From Sphingobium terrigena (GTDB lineage: Bacteria; Pseudomonadota; Alphaproteobacteria; Sphingomonadales; Sphingomonadaceae), in NCBI RefSeq assembly GCF_003591655.1, contig NZ_QVRA01000001.1, positions 1 through 64,000 of the forward strand: a stretch of DNA of 64,000 bases. Direction: 5' to 3'. The notes under the pieces are model-generated. The model was not told where the DNA came from, searched no databases, and saw nothing but the letters and a program-made list of their open reading frames with translations. The translations under genes and the position numbers were made by a program. Positions 46,685-55,015 of the stretch are shown one piece after another (position 1 is the stretch's first letter; every line of letters starts with the position of its first letter).

Positions 46685-46795
46685 TCCTCCCCTATAAGGG
46701 GAGGTGGACCGCTCGCGAAGCGAGTGGTGGAGGGGTGTCCCGCTATCGATAGGGGGACACCCCTCCGTCAGGGCTTCGCCCTGCCACCTCCCCGA
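46685..46795. repeat. sphingomonad intergenic palindromic repeat cluster
   Basis: Several short palindromes follow each other: CCTCCCCTATAAGGGGAGG, GACCGCTCGCGAAGCGAGTGG, GGGGTGTCCC/GGGACACCCC around TATCGATA, and CAGGGCTTCGCCCTG. They lie between uppP and the NDUFA9-like gene. The layout is that of dispersed REP-like elements that form stable mRNA hairpins and often mark 3' ends. Confidence 0.65.
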
Positions 46796-46815
46796 CAAGA
46801 GAAGGATTTACGTGT

Positions 46816-47742
46816 TCAGGCGTTCGCCCGACCGGCGAAGCGACCATGCCGCCGGTAACGGACCATCCATTTGTCCGCGACCCCGGCCATTGGCGTGGCC
46901 ACGACGCCGAGCGCGTCAAGACCCTTGGTCCCCGGTGCCACGACATTGTCGCGCCCCAGCATCGCCAGCTGATCGCTGGTGATCGGCCCGCCCGGCATCA
47001 TCGCCAGCAATTTCGCTGCGGCATGGGGTACATCGACCAGCGGCTTGTTGCGGCCCGTCGCTATGGCGATCCACTGGTTGATGTCCTTCATGCTCTGCAC
47101 CTGCGGCCCGCCCAACTCATAGGTCTGGCCGCCATGGACGCCCGGCTGCTCGGCGGCGTTGGCGATCGCCTGTGCAACATCGGCGACATAGACGGGCTGG
47201 AATTTGGTCGCCCCGCCGATCACCGGCACCACCGGCAGCATGGCGATGATCTGCGCGAAGCGGTTGAGGAACTGGTCCTCCGCGCCGAAGATGATCGACG
47301 GACGAATGATGGTGGCGGTAGGGAAAGCGGCCTTGACCGCCGCTTCGCCCGCCACTTTCGATCGGCCATAGGCGGACGGACTGTCAGCATCCGCGCCGAT
47401 CGCGGACATATGCACCAGTGCGCTGACGCCTGCCTCCGCCGCCGCCTTGGCGACATTGGCCGCGCCGCGATGGTGGAAGGCGTCGAAATCGCCCTTCAAT
47501 ATGCCGACCAGATTGATGACGACATCGCTGCCCGACACTGCCCGCGCCACGCTGGCGGGGTTGCGGATGTCGGCGGCGATGAATTGCACCTGGCCAAGCC
47601 CGCCCAGTGGCTTGACCCGCAGCGCTTTCGATGGATCGCGCTGGGCAATCCGCACCCGCGCGCCACGCGCCAACAGCACCTGCGCCACCTGACGACCGAC
47701 AAAGCCGCCGCCGCCGAATATCGTAACCAGATCGTCTTTCAT
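46816..47742 (-). CDS. NDUFA9-like NAD(P)-binding protein (complex I-associated family)
   Basis: A protein of about 308 residues of the extended SDR type with the Rossmann motif LVTIFGGGGFVGRQVAQVLL. The segments GSDVVINLVGILKGDFDAFH and SALVHMSAIGADADSPSAYG are typical of bacterial NDUFA9-like proteins; the normal active-site tyrosine is present in SAYGRSK. It probably acts in respiratory chain assembly or quinone-related metabolism. The ATG at 47742 is chosen over one 12 bp upstream. Confidence 0.85.
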   Translation of the reverse strand: MKDDLVTIFGGGGFVGRQVAQVLLARGARVRIAQRDPSKALRVKPLGGLGQVQFIAADIRNPASVARAVSGSDVVINLVGILKGDFDAFHHRGAANVAKAAAEAGVSALVHMSAIGADADSPSAYGRSKVAGEAAVKAAFPTATIIRPSIIFGAEDQFLNRFAQIIAMLPVVPVIGGATKFQPVYVADVAQAIANAAEQPGVHGGQTYELGGPQVQSMKDINQWIAIATGRNKPLVDVPHAAAKLLAMMPGGPITSDQLAMLGRDNVVAPGTKGLDALGVVATPMAGVADKWMVRYRRHGRFAGRANA

Positions 47743-47818
47743 CACCTGACCCACGTTCGTCTGAGAGGGAATATGCTGCCCATTCCCTTGCCCCAGCCGC
47801 GTCGCGCTGACAACCGCT

Positions 47819-48397
47819 TTACCCGATCCAGCCTGCCAGATCGGCGATCATCCACAGCCCCAGCAGCAGGAACAGCAGAGCCGCGCCGACCTGCAACGCG
47901 CGCATCGGCACTTTCTTCGCCAGCGCCTCTCCGAACAGCACGGCAGGCACATTGGCGAGCATCATGCCCAGCGTCGTTCCTATCGTCACCGCGACCAGAT
48001 TGTCGAACCGTGCGCCCAGCGCGATCGTCGCCACCTGCGTCTTGTCGCCCATTTCGACCAGGAAGAAGGCGACCAATGTGGTCACGAACACGCCCGCTTT
48101 TGACGGCGCTTTCAACGGCGCATCCTCGTCAATCTTGTCGGGCACCAATGTCCAGGCAGCCATGGCGATGAAGCTCAGGGCCACGGCATAGCGGAACCAG
48201 TCCTGCGTCAGCACGCCAGCGATCGAATGGCCCAGCAGAGCGGCAAGGAAATGATTGGCGATCGTCGCGACCAATATGCCAAGGATGATCGGCACCGGCT
48301 TGCGAAAGCGCGTAGCCAGCAGCATCGCCAGCAATTGCGTCTTGTCCCCCATTTCGGCAAGGGCAACGAGCGCAGCGGAGGTGAACAGGGCTTCCAT
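47819..48397 (-). CDS. TMEM165/GDT1 family (UPF0016) manganese exporter
   Basis: A 192-residue membrane protein with two internal repeats, each carrying the family motif: AEMGDKTQLLAMLLATRF near residue 15 and VEMGDKTQVATIALGARF near residue 112. Six helices are predicted. Family members export manganese (MneA-type) or exchange cations. A yybP-ykoY riboswitch immediately upstream strongly supports manganese export. The ATG at 48397 gives the canonical start. Confidence 0.9.
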   Translation of the reverse strand: MEALFTSAALVALAEMGDKTQLLAMLLATRFRKPVPIILGILVATIANHFLAALLGHSIAGVLTQDWFRYAVALSFIAMAAWTLVPDKIDEDAPLKAPSKAGVFVTTLVAFFLVEMGDKTQVATIALGARFDNLVAVTIGTTLGMMLANVPAVLFGEALAKKVPMRALQVGAALLFLLLGLWMIADLAGWIG

Positions 48398-48482
48398 CAG
48401 ATCATGTCCGGGGCCGGGCGGAAGTGATAGACGCAATGCCACCGTCGCTCCCCGCCCGGCCGGACAGAAAAGCGCCGATGCC

Positions 48483-48597
48483 ATTGGTCTCGCCTTACGC
48501 GGTGTCCGCGTCCCCCATGCCATGACCTCTCGGCCAAATATGTTGACATGAGGCCCGCTCCTTTTGCCTCGGAACGGCTGGCTACTCCCCAGATGAC
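48483..48597 (-). promoter_or_regulatory. yybP-ykoY manganese riboswitch
   Basis: On the minus strand the leader of the UPF0016 gene has the two invariant parts of the yybP-ykoY aptamer: CTGGGGAGTAGCCAGCC at the 5' end and GGCGAGACCAATGGC at the 3' end, with paired arms between (for example ACGCGG...CCGCGT). This class binds Mn2+ and switches on manganese exporters. About 85 nt of expression platform separate it from the start codon. Confidence 0.88.
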
Positions 48598-48636
48598 GCG
48601 CTAGCCTCTACGCGCTGAACGTGGGGATGACAAGCC

Positions 48637-49044
48637 ATGGGGAATAAGACGATTGAGACGGATAGCGATGTAGCGGCGTTCCTGGCTGCGGTCGAGCCGC
48701 CCGAACGGCGCGAGGACGGGGAAAGGCTCGTTGCGCTGATGCAGACGGTGTCAGGGCAGCCGCCAAGGCTGTGGGGCTCCTCGATCATCGGCTTTGGCAG
48801 CTATCATTATCGTTATGATAGCGGGCGCGAGGGGGACGCCTCCCGCATCGCCTTTTCCCCGCGCAAGGCGGAGCTGGTGCTGTATCTGTCGGGCCTAGCG
48901 GATGAGGATTGCGTGCCGCTGGGCAAGCACAAGCGCGGCAAGGGCTGCCTCTATATCAAGCGGCTGTCGGGTATCGACATGGCGGTGCTGGAGGCGCTGA
49001 TCGTTCAAAGCTGGAACCATATGGAAAGCGCCTATCCCGCATGA
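48637..49044 (+). CDS. DUF1801 domain protein
   Basis: A 135-residue protein of the DUF1801/YdhG-like fold. It has VAAFLAAVEPPERREDGERL, LWGSSIIGFGSYHYRYDSGR and the C-terminal KGCLYIKRLSGIDMAVLEAL. The function is unknown, although members resemble the bacterial iron-chaperone frataxin-like fold. Its stop overlaps the amidase start (ATGA), so the two genes are coupled. Confidence 0.85.
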   Translation: MGNKTIETDSDVAAFLAAVEPPERREDGERLVALMQTVSGQPPRLWGSSIIGFGSYHYRYDSGREGDASRIAFSPRKAELVLYLSGLADEDCVPLGKHKRGKGCLYIKRLSGIDMAVLEALIVQSWNHMESAYPA

Positions 49045-50618
49045 TCCGTTCCCTTTGCCTCCTTGCCGCCTTGCTCTGGACCTTGCCGGTCGCCGCGCAG
49101 GCGGTCGAGGAGGCGACGATTATGTCATTGTCCGCCGATCTCGCCGCCGGGCGAACCAGCAGCGAAGCAACAGTGCGCGCGCTGCTCAAGCGCGTTGCGG
49201 CGATGGATCGCAACGGGCCGCGCCTCAACAGCATCATCGCCCACAACCCCGATGCGATCGCACAGGCAAGGACGCTGGACACGGAGCGGCGCGCCGGGCG
49301 CATCCGTGGCCCGCTGCATGGCGTGCCGATCCTGCTCAAGGATAATATCGAGGCGGCCGGGATGCCGACCACGGCGGGATCGCTGGCGTTGGCGCGTAAC
49401 GCGCCGGGACGCGATTCGCCGGTCGCCGCTGCCTTGAAGGCGAAGGGCGCGATCATCCTGGGCAAGACCAACCTGTCCGAATGGGCCAATTTCCGCTCCG
49501 AACGCTCGATGAGCGGCTGGAGCGCGATAGGCGGCCTCACTCGCAATCCCTATGCACTGGATCGCACCACCTGCGGATCGTCCAGCGGATCGGGCGCTGC
49601 GGTTGCCGCAGGTTTCGCGCCCGGCGCGATCGGCAGCGAAACCAACGGGTCGATCATTTGCCCGGCATCGATGATGGGGCTGGTCGGGCTGAAACCGACC
49701 ATCGGCCTGATTCCGCGCAGCCATATCGTCCCGATCAGTCACAGCCAGGACACAGCCGGGCCAATGACCCGCACCGTGCGCGATGCCACCATCCTGCTGT
49801 CCGCGCTGATCGCCAGCGATCCGGCTGATCCGACGACAGTGGACGCCATGGCCCACGCGCGCGATTATGCCGCTGCGCTCGACCCGACCGCTATCGCTAA
49901 AATGCGGATCGGCGTGCTGCGCGGCGGAGCGCAGCCGGAATTGCTGGCCCGTTATGATGCCGCAATCGCCGTGCTGAAGGGGCTGGGCGCGACATTGGTG
50001 GATGTAAAGAAGCCCCCGATGGATGGCATGTCAGCGGCCAGCTACGATGTGCTGCAATATGAGTTTAAGGCGGACCTTAACGCCTATCTCGCCTCCACCC
50101 GACCGGATCAGGTGGAAAGCCGGACGCTGGCCGACCTGATCGCCTTCAACGCGGCGCACCCGGCGCAGGAAATGCCGCTGTTCGGGCAGGAAATTTTCAC
50201 CCTGTCGCAAGCCAAGAAGGGTCTGGACGATCCGGCCTACACAGCCGCGCGCGAAAAATCGTTGCGGCTGGCGGGCGCGCAAGGGATCGACGCCATGCTG
50301 GCCGCCGACCGGCTCGATCTGCTGATGACGATCAGTTACGGCCCGGCCTGGCCGTCCGACACGGTGTGGGGCGATCAATATGAGGGGCCGAGCGGTTCGA
50401 CCGGCCCGGCGGCGATTGCCGGCTATCCGCACCTGACCGTGCCGATGGGGCTGGTGCGCGGGCTGCCGGTGGGTTTGAGCTTCATCGGCGCACCCTATCA
50501 GGAGCAGCGTTTGCTGGACGCAGGCTATGCCTATGAGCAGGCGGCGGGCCTGAAGCTGAAGCCCGATTTCCGACCGAGCGTCGATACCGGCCCGGAACTG
50601 GAAGGGGTTATCCGCTAA
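49041..50618 (+). CDS. secreted amidase (amidase signature family)
   Basis: About 525 residues with a signal peptide (LCLLAALLWTLPVAAQA). The amidase signature triad is visible: lysine in GVPILLKDNIEAAGMPTTAG, serine in GSSSGSGAAVAAGFAPGAIG, and the serine of SETNGSIICPASMMGLVGLK. It hydrolyses amides in the periplasm; the substrate is unknown. It is translationally coupled to the DUF1801 gene. Confidence 0.9.
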   Translation: MIRSLCLLAALLWTLPVAAQAVEEATIMSLSADLAAGRTSSEATVRALLKRVAAMDRNGPRLNSIIAHNPDAIAQARTLDTERRAGRIRGPLHGVPILLKDNIEAAGMPTTAGSLALARNAPGRDSPVAAALKAKGAIILGKTNLSEWANFRSERSMSGWSAIGGLTRNPYALDRTTCGSSSGSGAAVAAGFAPGAIGSETNGSIICPASMMGLVGLKPTIGLIPRSHIVPISHSQDTAGPMTRTVRDATILLSALIASDPADPTTVDAMAHARDYAAALDPTAIAKMRIGVLRGGAQPELLARYDAAIAVLKGLGATLVDVKKPPMDGMSAASYDVLQYEFKADLNAYLASTRPDQVESRTLADLIAFNAAHPAQEMPLFGQEIFTLSQAKKGLDDPAYTAAREKSLRLAGAQGIDAMLAADRLDLLMTISYGPAWPSDTVWGDQYEGPSGSTGPAAIAGYPHLTVPMGLVRGLPVGLSFIGAPYQEQRLLDAGYAYEQAAGLKLKPDFRPSVDTGPELEGVIR

Positions 50619-51016
50619 AGCGGCAGCAGCGCCGCAACGATCCACCGTTCTTCCGCGCGCAGCACGCCCCAGGCGCGGGCAGCCGCGCGGCTGTCCATTG
50701 CCTCTACCCCGATCCCCAGCGCCTCGACCGCGCGAACGAAGGCGCGAGGTGGTTGGCGCAGTCCGGCGCCGGTGCCGAGCAGCAGGAACTCCGGCCGCGG
50801 GTCGCCATCGAACAGATCGCCCAGCGCGCCGAGCGTCAGCGCATCGATCGTGGGCGCGTCGTCCCACGCCATCGCGCGGACCGGGCTGAGCAGCAGCCCG
50901 GTGGGAAACACATCGTCGCGCACCCGGAAACCGCGCCCCTGGAAACCGGTGACGATCGGACCCTGACCGCTATCGTCGCGGCGCAGTTCGATGCCGATGC
51001 GCTTGTCGCCGCTCAG
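50615..51016 (-). CDS. Mth938-like (DUF498) domain protein
   Basis: A protein of about 133 residues with the Mth938/NDUFAF3 fold pattern: IVTGFQGRGFRVRDDVFPTG, LLLSPVRAMAWDDA and the end LRAEERWIVAALLPL. The domain begins upstream of the first conventional start (GTG at 50923), which would cut off its first strands. No ATG, GTG or TTG is in frame further up; the best candidate is a CTG at 51016 overlapping the secF stop as CTGA, in the place of the usual ATGA. It follows secF in the yajC-secD-secF operon. Confidence 0.75.
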   Translation of the reverse strand: MSGDKRIGIELRRDDSGQGPIVTGFQGRGFRVRDDVFPTGLLLSPVRAMAWDDAPTIDALTLGALGDLFDGDPRPEFLLLGTGAGLRQPPRAFVRAVEALGIGVEAMDSRAAARAWGVLRAEERWIVAALLPL

Positions 51017-51996
51017 GGCTGCGCTCCGTCGCGCGGGCCGACCCGTTCCGCCTGCGCGGCGATATTCGCCTTGCCCGCCTTCTTTTCCGACGACATCGGG
51101 GTCAGCCCCAGCGAAATCAGCAGCGAGGAGGAGACATAGACCGACGAGTAGGTGCCCACGATAATACCCAGCATCATCGCAGCCGTGAAGCCACGCAGCA
51201 CATGGCCGCCAAACAGCAGCAATGCGCCCAGCGCCAGCATGATCGTCACCGATGTCATCACGGTGCGCGGCAGGGTTTCGTTGACCGACAGGTCGATCAG
51301 CGCCTTCATGTCCATCTTGCGATATTTACGCATATTTTCGCGGATACGGTCGTCGATCACCATCTTGTCGTTGATCGAATAGCCAACGATCGTCAGCACG
51401 GCCGCAACGATGTTGAGGTCGAACTCCAGCTGCGTCACCGCAAAAAAGCCCAGCGTCATCAGCACGTCATGGACGATGGCGACGAAGGTGGAGACGCCGA
51501 ACTGCCATTCGTAGCGGAACCAGCTGAACACCGCGATGCCCAGGATCGCCAGCACGACGGCGAGCACGCCATTCTGGATCAGCTCGCCCGACACCTTGCC
51601 CGACACCGTATCATAGCGGGAGAAGGTGACGCCGGGAAATTGCGCGGTCATCGCGTTGCGGGTCTTTTCCACCACGGCATTGGCCGCGCCAGCACCGCCC
51701 TGTTCGGGCAAGGGCAAGCGGATCTGCACCGTCTTGGGATCGCCAAACTGCTGGAGCGAGCTTTCGCCCACGCCCAGCGTGCCGATGGTCGCGCGGACCT
51801 TGTCCGTCTCCACATTCTGCGGAAATTTCGCTTCGATCATCAGGCCGCCGACAAAATCGACGCCCATGTTGAGGCCTTTATAAGCCGTCGCGCCAACCGC
51901 CAGCACCGTCAGCAAAGCGGTGAGCGCAAACGCCCATTTCCGCATCGCGACGAAGCCAATATTGGTATTGTCGGGGACGAGTTTCAGAAGTTTCAT
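51013..51996 (-). CDS. secF: protein translocase subunit SecF
   Basis: A 327-residue SecF with six predicted helices. The N-terminal helix is followed by GLNMGVDFVGGLMIEAKFPQ (periplasmic P1 start), and the helix 4-5 region is VGYSINDKMVIDDRIRENMR. The C-terminal ALGALLLFGGHVLRGFTAAM follows. With SecD it uses the proton gradient to pull secreted proteins across the inner membrane. Confidence 0.96.
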   Translation of the reverse strand: MKLLKLVPDNTNIGFVAMRKWAFALTALLTVLAVGATAYKGLNMGVDFVGGLMIEAKFPQNVETDKVRATIGTLGVGESSLQQFGDPKTVQIRLPLPEQGGAGAANAVVEKTRNAMTAQFPGVTFSRYDTVSGKVSGELIQNGVLAVVLAILGIAVFSWFRYEWQFGVSTFVAIVHDVLMTLGFFAVTQLEFDLNIVAAVLTIVGYSINDKMVIDDRIRENMRKYRKMDMKALIDLSVNETLPRTVMTSVTIMLALGALLLFGGHVLRGFTAAMMLGIIVGTYSSVYVSSSLLISLGLTPMSSEKKAGKANIAAQAERVGPRDGAQP

Positions 51997-52017
51997 GGGT
52001 GTGTCCTCCCGCCCCTC

Positions 52018-53616
52018 TTAAATGGTGATGTCCGTCGGCCGGGTGCGGCGCACCCAGTTGGCGACGACCATGCGGGTGAAGGTGACGGCGGTGAACACGC
52101 TGGTCGCGATGCCGATCAGCAGCACAATGGCAAAGCCCTTGACCGGGCCGGAGCCGAGCGCGAGCATGATGCCGCCTGCAATGGCGTGGGTCACGTTCGC
52201 CTCGAAAATCGTGCGGCTCGCTTCCTTGTAACCATGTTCGATCGACTGGACGACATTGCGCCCGCGCCGTCGCTCCTCGCGGATGCGCTCGTAGATCAGC
52301 ACGTTGGCGTCCACCGCTGTGCCGATGGTCAGCACGAAGCCCGCGATGCCGGGCAGAGTCAGGGTCGCGCCCAACATGCCCATCACGCCCAAAATCACCG
52401 CCACGTTGATGGCGACCGCCAGATTGGCATACATGCCAAAGCGGCCGTAGCTCACGAACATGAAGATCGCGACCGCGACCACCGCGATGATCGACGCGAT
52501 CAGCCCCGCGCGGATCGAATCGGCGCCCAGCCCCGGACCGACCGTACGTTCCTCCACCACGGTCAGCGCGACCGGCAGCTTGCCCGATCGCAGTGCGATC
52601 GCCAGCTGGTTGGCGCTTTCAACGGTGAAATTGCCGCTGATCTGCGCGCTGCCGCCCAGGATCGGTTCGTTGATATTGGGGGCGGACAGCACCTTGCCGT
52701 CCAAAATGATGGCGAAGGGGCGATTGACGTTCTGCGAGGTCACCTGTCCGAATTTGCGCCCGCCAGACCCGTTGAAGCGGATGTTGACGATCGCCTGGTT
52801 GCTCTGGTCATAACCCTGCGTCGCGTCGGTCAGATCCTCGCCCGACACCATCACCTGCCGCTTGACCGCGATCAGCGGCACGCCCGATGGATTGTCGGGA
52901 TAGGGCAGCACTTCGCTGCCCACCGGCGCACGACCCTGCGCCACTTCGGCGGGGTTGGCGGTGAAATCGACCAGCTTGAATTCCAGCTTCGCGGTCTGGC
53001 CCAGCAAATCCTTCAGCGCCTTGGGGTCTTGCAGCCCCGGCACCTGCACAACGATGCGATTGTCGCCCTGCTGCTGGATCGTGGGTTCGCGCGTGCCCAT
53101 TTCGTCGATGCGCTTGCGGATCACCTCGGTCGCGACTTCCATCGCGCTCTTGACCGCATTGCTGATGCCGGCATCGGTCGGTGTGATGACGATGGTGGAA
53201 CTGTTGACCACCTCGACATTGAAATCGCGCTGGCCGGTCAACCCCGCGCCCTGCGTCAGTGGCCGGATGCGCTCGACCGCGGCATCCACCTGGGACGGCT
53301 CGCGCACCATGAAACTCAGCTTCCCGTCGCGGCTGGAGATGTCGCCGATCGCGATGCGGGGATCAGCCCGGCGCAATTCGGTGCGAACCTGCTCCTCCAT
53401 ATTGGTCAGCCGCTGCTTGGCGACATCCTGCGTGCTGGCTTCCAGCAGCAAATGGCTGCCACCCGACAGGTCAAGGCCCAGATTCACGCGGGTCTGCATG
53501 AATCCCGGCAACCGGTTGACGACCGAATCCGGCAGGAAGCTGGGAACGGCGCACAGCACGCCGATCGCCAGTGGCAGGATGATCGCAAAGATCGTCCAGC
53601 GCGAAAAATTCAGCAT
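52018..53616 (-). CDS. secD: protein translocase subunit SecD
   Basis: A 532-residue SecD: N-terminal helix, LGLDLSGGSHLLLEAS, the large periplasmic domain, then the membrane domain with LPGIAGFVLTIGTAVDANVL followed by IYERIREERRRG. It lies between yajC and secF, with 7 bp after yajC and 21 bp before secF. Confidence 0.97.
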   Translation of the reverse strand: MLNFSRWTIFAIILPLAIGVLCAVPSFLPDSVVNRLPGFMQTRVNLGLDLSGGSHLLLEASTQDVAKQRLTNMEEQVRTELRRADPRIAIGDISSRDGKLSFMVREPSQVDAAVERIRPLTQGAGLTGQRDFNVEVVNSSTIVITPTDAGISNAVKSAMEVATEVIRKRIDEMGTREPTIQQQGDNRIVVQVPGLQDPKALKDLLGQTAKLEFKLVDFTANPAEVAQGRAPVGSEVLPYPDNPSGVPLIAVKRQVMVSGEDLTDATQGYDQSNQAIVNIRFNGSGGRKFGQVTSQNVNRPFAIILDGKVLSAPNINEPILGGSAQISGNFTVESANQLAIALRSGKLPVALTVVEERTVGPGLGADSIRAGLIASIIAVVAVAIFMFVSYGRFGMYANLAVAINVAVILGVMGMLGATLTLPGIAGFVLTIGTAVDANVLIYERIREERRRGRNVVQSIEHGYKEASRTIFEANVTHAIAGGIMLALGSGPVKGFAIVLLIGIATSVFTAVTFTRMVVANWVRRTRPTDITI

Positions 53617-53623
53617 CGTGGGA

Positions 53624-53959
53624 TCAGTCGTTCGCGGGCTTGGCGGTGGTCGGGTCGAGCACGTCGGTCAGGGTCGACTTGACCGCCTTCACCTTCATGC
53701 CCGGCGCAATTTCGACTTCGGCGTAAATCTCGTCAACGCGCATGACCTTGCCCAGCAGGCCGCCGCCGGTGATGACCTGATCGCCCTTTTTGACGGCGTC
53801 GATCTTGGCCTTGTGCGCCTTCATCCGCTTTTGCTGCGGACGGATCAGCAGGAAATAGAATACCACGAAGATCAGGACCAGCGGCGCCATCTGCACCAAT
53901 ATGCCGCTGCCGGATGCTGGCCCGCCCGCAGTCTGGGCAAAGGCTGTCGATATGAACAT
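53624..53959 (-). CDS. yajC: preprotein translocase subunit YajC
   Basis: A 111-residue protein with one transmembrane helix (APLVLIFVVFYFLLIRPQQK, the YajC signature ending in RPQQK). The conserved cytosolic domain follows (KKGDQVITGGGLLGKVMRVD). It associates with SecDF-YidC. It is the first gene of the operon. The ATG at 53959 is the standard start. Confidence 0.95.
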   Translation of the reverse strand: MFISTAFAQTAGGPASGSGILVQMAPLVLIFVVFYFLLIRPQQKRMKAHKAKIDAVKKGDQVITGGGLLGKVMRVDEIYAEVEIAPGMKVKAVKSTLTDVLDPTTAKPAND

Positions 53960-54160
53960 GGGTGGGACTTTCCTGAAGCAGGTCGCGCCTTGGTTTCTGT
54001 CGACCGCAAGACGCACGCAGCGCCCACGGATCAAGCCGCGGCGGCTACCACAGATGCGGGCGGTGAGGCAATATGATTAGGGAAATGCTTGGCCCTTGCA
54101 AAAGCCCGCATCGAATCCCTTGCAACTTACGTCATGTGCTTCTAAGAGCCGCCCTCCGGT

Positions 54161-54237
54161 CGGGACGTAGCGCAGCCTGGTAGCGCATCACACTGGGGGT
54201 GTGGGGGTCGGAGGTTCGAATCCTCTCGTCCCGACCA
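54161..54237 (+). tRNA. tRNA-Pro (anticodon GGG)
   Basis: A 77-nt tRNA with acceptor stem CGGGACG/CGTCCCG, D-arm GCGCAGCCTGGTAGCGC, anticodon arm CACAC-TGGGGGT-GTG (anticodon GGG), T-arm GAGGTTCGAATCCTC and encoded CCA. Its 3' part is duplicated at 62366-62414, so it is the attachment site of the integrated element. The tRNA gene itself is complete. Confidence 0.97.
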
Positions 54238-54238
54238 A
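54190..54238 (+). repeat. attL: 49-bp direct repeat at the tRNA-Pro 3' end
   Basis: The sequence from ACACTGGGGG in the anticodon arm to ...CGACCAA just past CCA is repeated base for base at 62366-62414. The repeat defines the crossover region used by the integrase at the other end of the element. Confidence 0.95.
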
Positions 54239-54302
54239 AAATGCTAGCTTTTACAAGCGCTTAGCGGGCAGCGAAAGCTGCCCGTTTCTGTATGTGCGCG
54301 CG

Positions 54303-54321
54303 GTGTAAGGGCAGTGTAAGA
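54303..54321 (+). promoter_or_regulatory. left arm-type integrase sites (two GTGTAAG repeats, 11-bp phase)
   Basis: GTGTAAGG at 54303-54310 and GTGTAAGA at 54314-54321 lie 65 bp inside attL. An identical pair with the same 11-bp phase lies inside attR (62228-62246). Paired, phased direct repeats next to both att cores are typical binding sites for the N-terminal domain of tyrosine integrases. Confidence 0.6.
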
Positions 54322-54340
54322 ACGGCCTCTAGCGCTTATT

Positions 54341-54366
54341 GAAAAAGGCGGCCCTTTCGAGCCGCC
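54341..54366 (-). terminator. rho-independent terminator at the left end of the element
   Basis: GGCGGC/GCCGCC (54347-54352 and 54361-54366) with an 8-nt loop is followed on the minus strand by TTTTTC. It would end leftward transcription of the element genes before tRNA-Pro. Confidence 0.6.
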
Positions 54367-54509
54367 CTTTCCTTAATTGCTGCATTGGTCTGATCGTCGA
54401 TACCGACTGCTATGAACAGGTTCCAGCGTCTGGCTGTTCTGTTCTGGCTACCGCCTGCTGGCCTTTGTTAGGAACAAGCCGGGTCTTGTCGCGCCTCCGC
54501 TAAATGAGA

Positions 54510-54686
54510 TTACTTATGCTTGGTCGGATCGACCAGCACGTAACCCATACCCGGCTTCGGCGTCGGCGGCAGGGGCTCGCCCCGCGTGACCGTGCGCTCT
54601 GCGCCAGTGTCGCCACCGCGCGGGCCGACAATGCCATACTGACCCGAACGGGGCGCAGTTTGACCAGGCTTCATAGTCTTGCTCAT
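54510..54686 (-). CDS. small YjzC-like protein
   Basis: The 58-residue product begins SKTMKPGQTAPRSGQYGIVG and ends PPTPKPGMGYVLVDPTKHK. The KPGQxAPxSGQY pattern is that of the short YjzC-like family found in many bacteria and mobile elements; its function is unknown. GGAGAAAA lies just before the ATG at 54686. No counterpart is seen in the second module right of attR. Confidence 0.65.
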   Translation of the reverse strand: MSKTMKPGQTAPRSGQYGIVGPRGGDTGAERTVTRGEPLPPTPKPGMGYVLVDPTKHK

Positions 54687-54830
54687 GTTTTTCTCCTTTC
54701 TACCGTCATAAAACACAATATGTTGTGCCTCCTTACCTCGGTAGGCACATCATGAACGAAAAAACGATTCGCGCAATATGGTAAATGACAGAAGAACGAA
54801 TTAAATACGTTTGGCTGACACAACGTGAAC

Positions 54831-54865
54831 GCTCAAAACAACGCCCCGCTCGCGAGAGCAGGGCG
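54831..54865 (-). terminator. terminator hairpin after the small-ORF module
   Basis: CGCCC-c-GCTC / GAGC-a-GGGCG (54842-54865) with a 4-nt loop is followed on the minus strand by TTGTTTTGAGC. It ends the leftward transcript of the small ORFs. The equivalent place in the second module (63163-63183) carries a hairpin of similar shape but different sequence. Confidence 0.55.
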
Positions 54866-54945
54866 CTGCACAGCGTCAGGACCGTAGGAAGAAAGCCAGT
54901 CCCCGCTGCTGCGGATGTTCGATTATCGAGGGACCGTCCGCTGAT
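54866..54945. ncRNA. conserved noncoding block, left copy (possible structured RNA)
   Basis: This block is shared with 63184-63265, including an identical GTCCCCGCTGCTGCGG run, GATTATCGAGGGAC and CAGCGTCAGG. The copies differ by insertions and deletions that are not multiples of three, arguing against coding. GTCC/GGAC and CCGC/GCGG can stack as a compact helix. A 3' UTR-derived small RNA or other cis element is possible; the strand is uncertain. Confidence 0.4.
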
Positions 54946-55015
54946 CCTCGGCGCGGGTAATGAAGAAAACCCCGCACAACCCTAGCTGCCGCTCACGCTC
55001 ACCGTCAGCTTCCAT
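54923..55015 (-). CDS. 30-residue ORF, third gene of the small-ORF module
   Basis: The ORF encodes EADGERERQLGLCGVFFITR after its ATG and ends RTVPR. Its start overlaps the stop of the preceding gene by 11 nt. The counterpart at 63498-63653 starts ML-ADGE with the same 11-nt overlap, which supports translation of both. The remainder differs. Function unknown. Confidence 0.4.
   Translation of the reverse strand: MEADGERERQLGLCGVFFITRAEDQRTVPR

Noticed and set aside
51202..53682. 826-codon plus-strand ORF opposite secD/secF
   Set aside because: Same pattern of antisense shadow over conserved genes; no recognisable motif and it crosses the secD-secF boundary.
54785..54985. 66-codon plus-strand ORF through the left conserved noncoding block
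   Set aside because: The homologous right block has indels that break the frame and gives a different peptide, so coding on this strand is unlikely.
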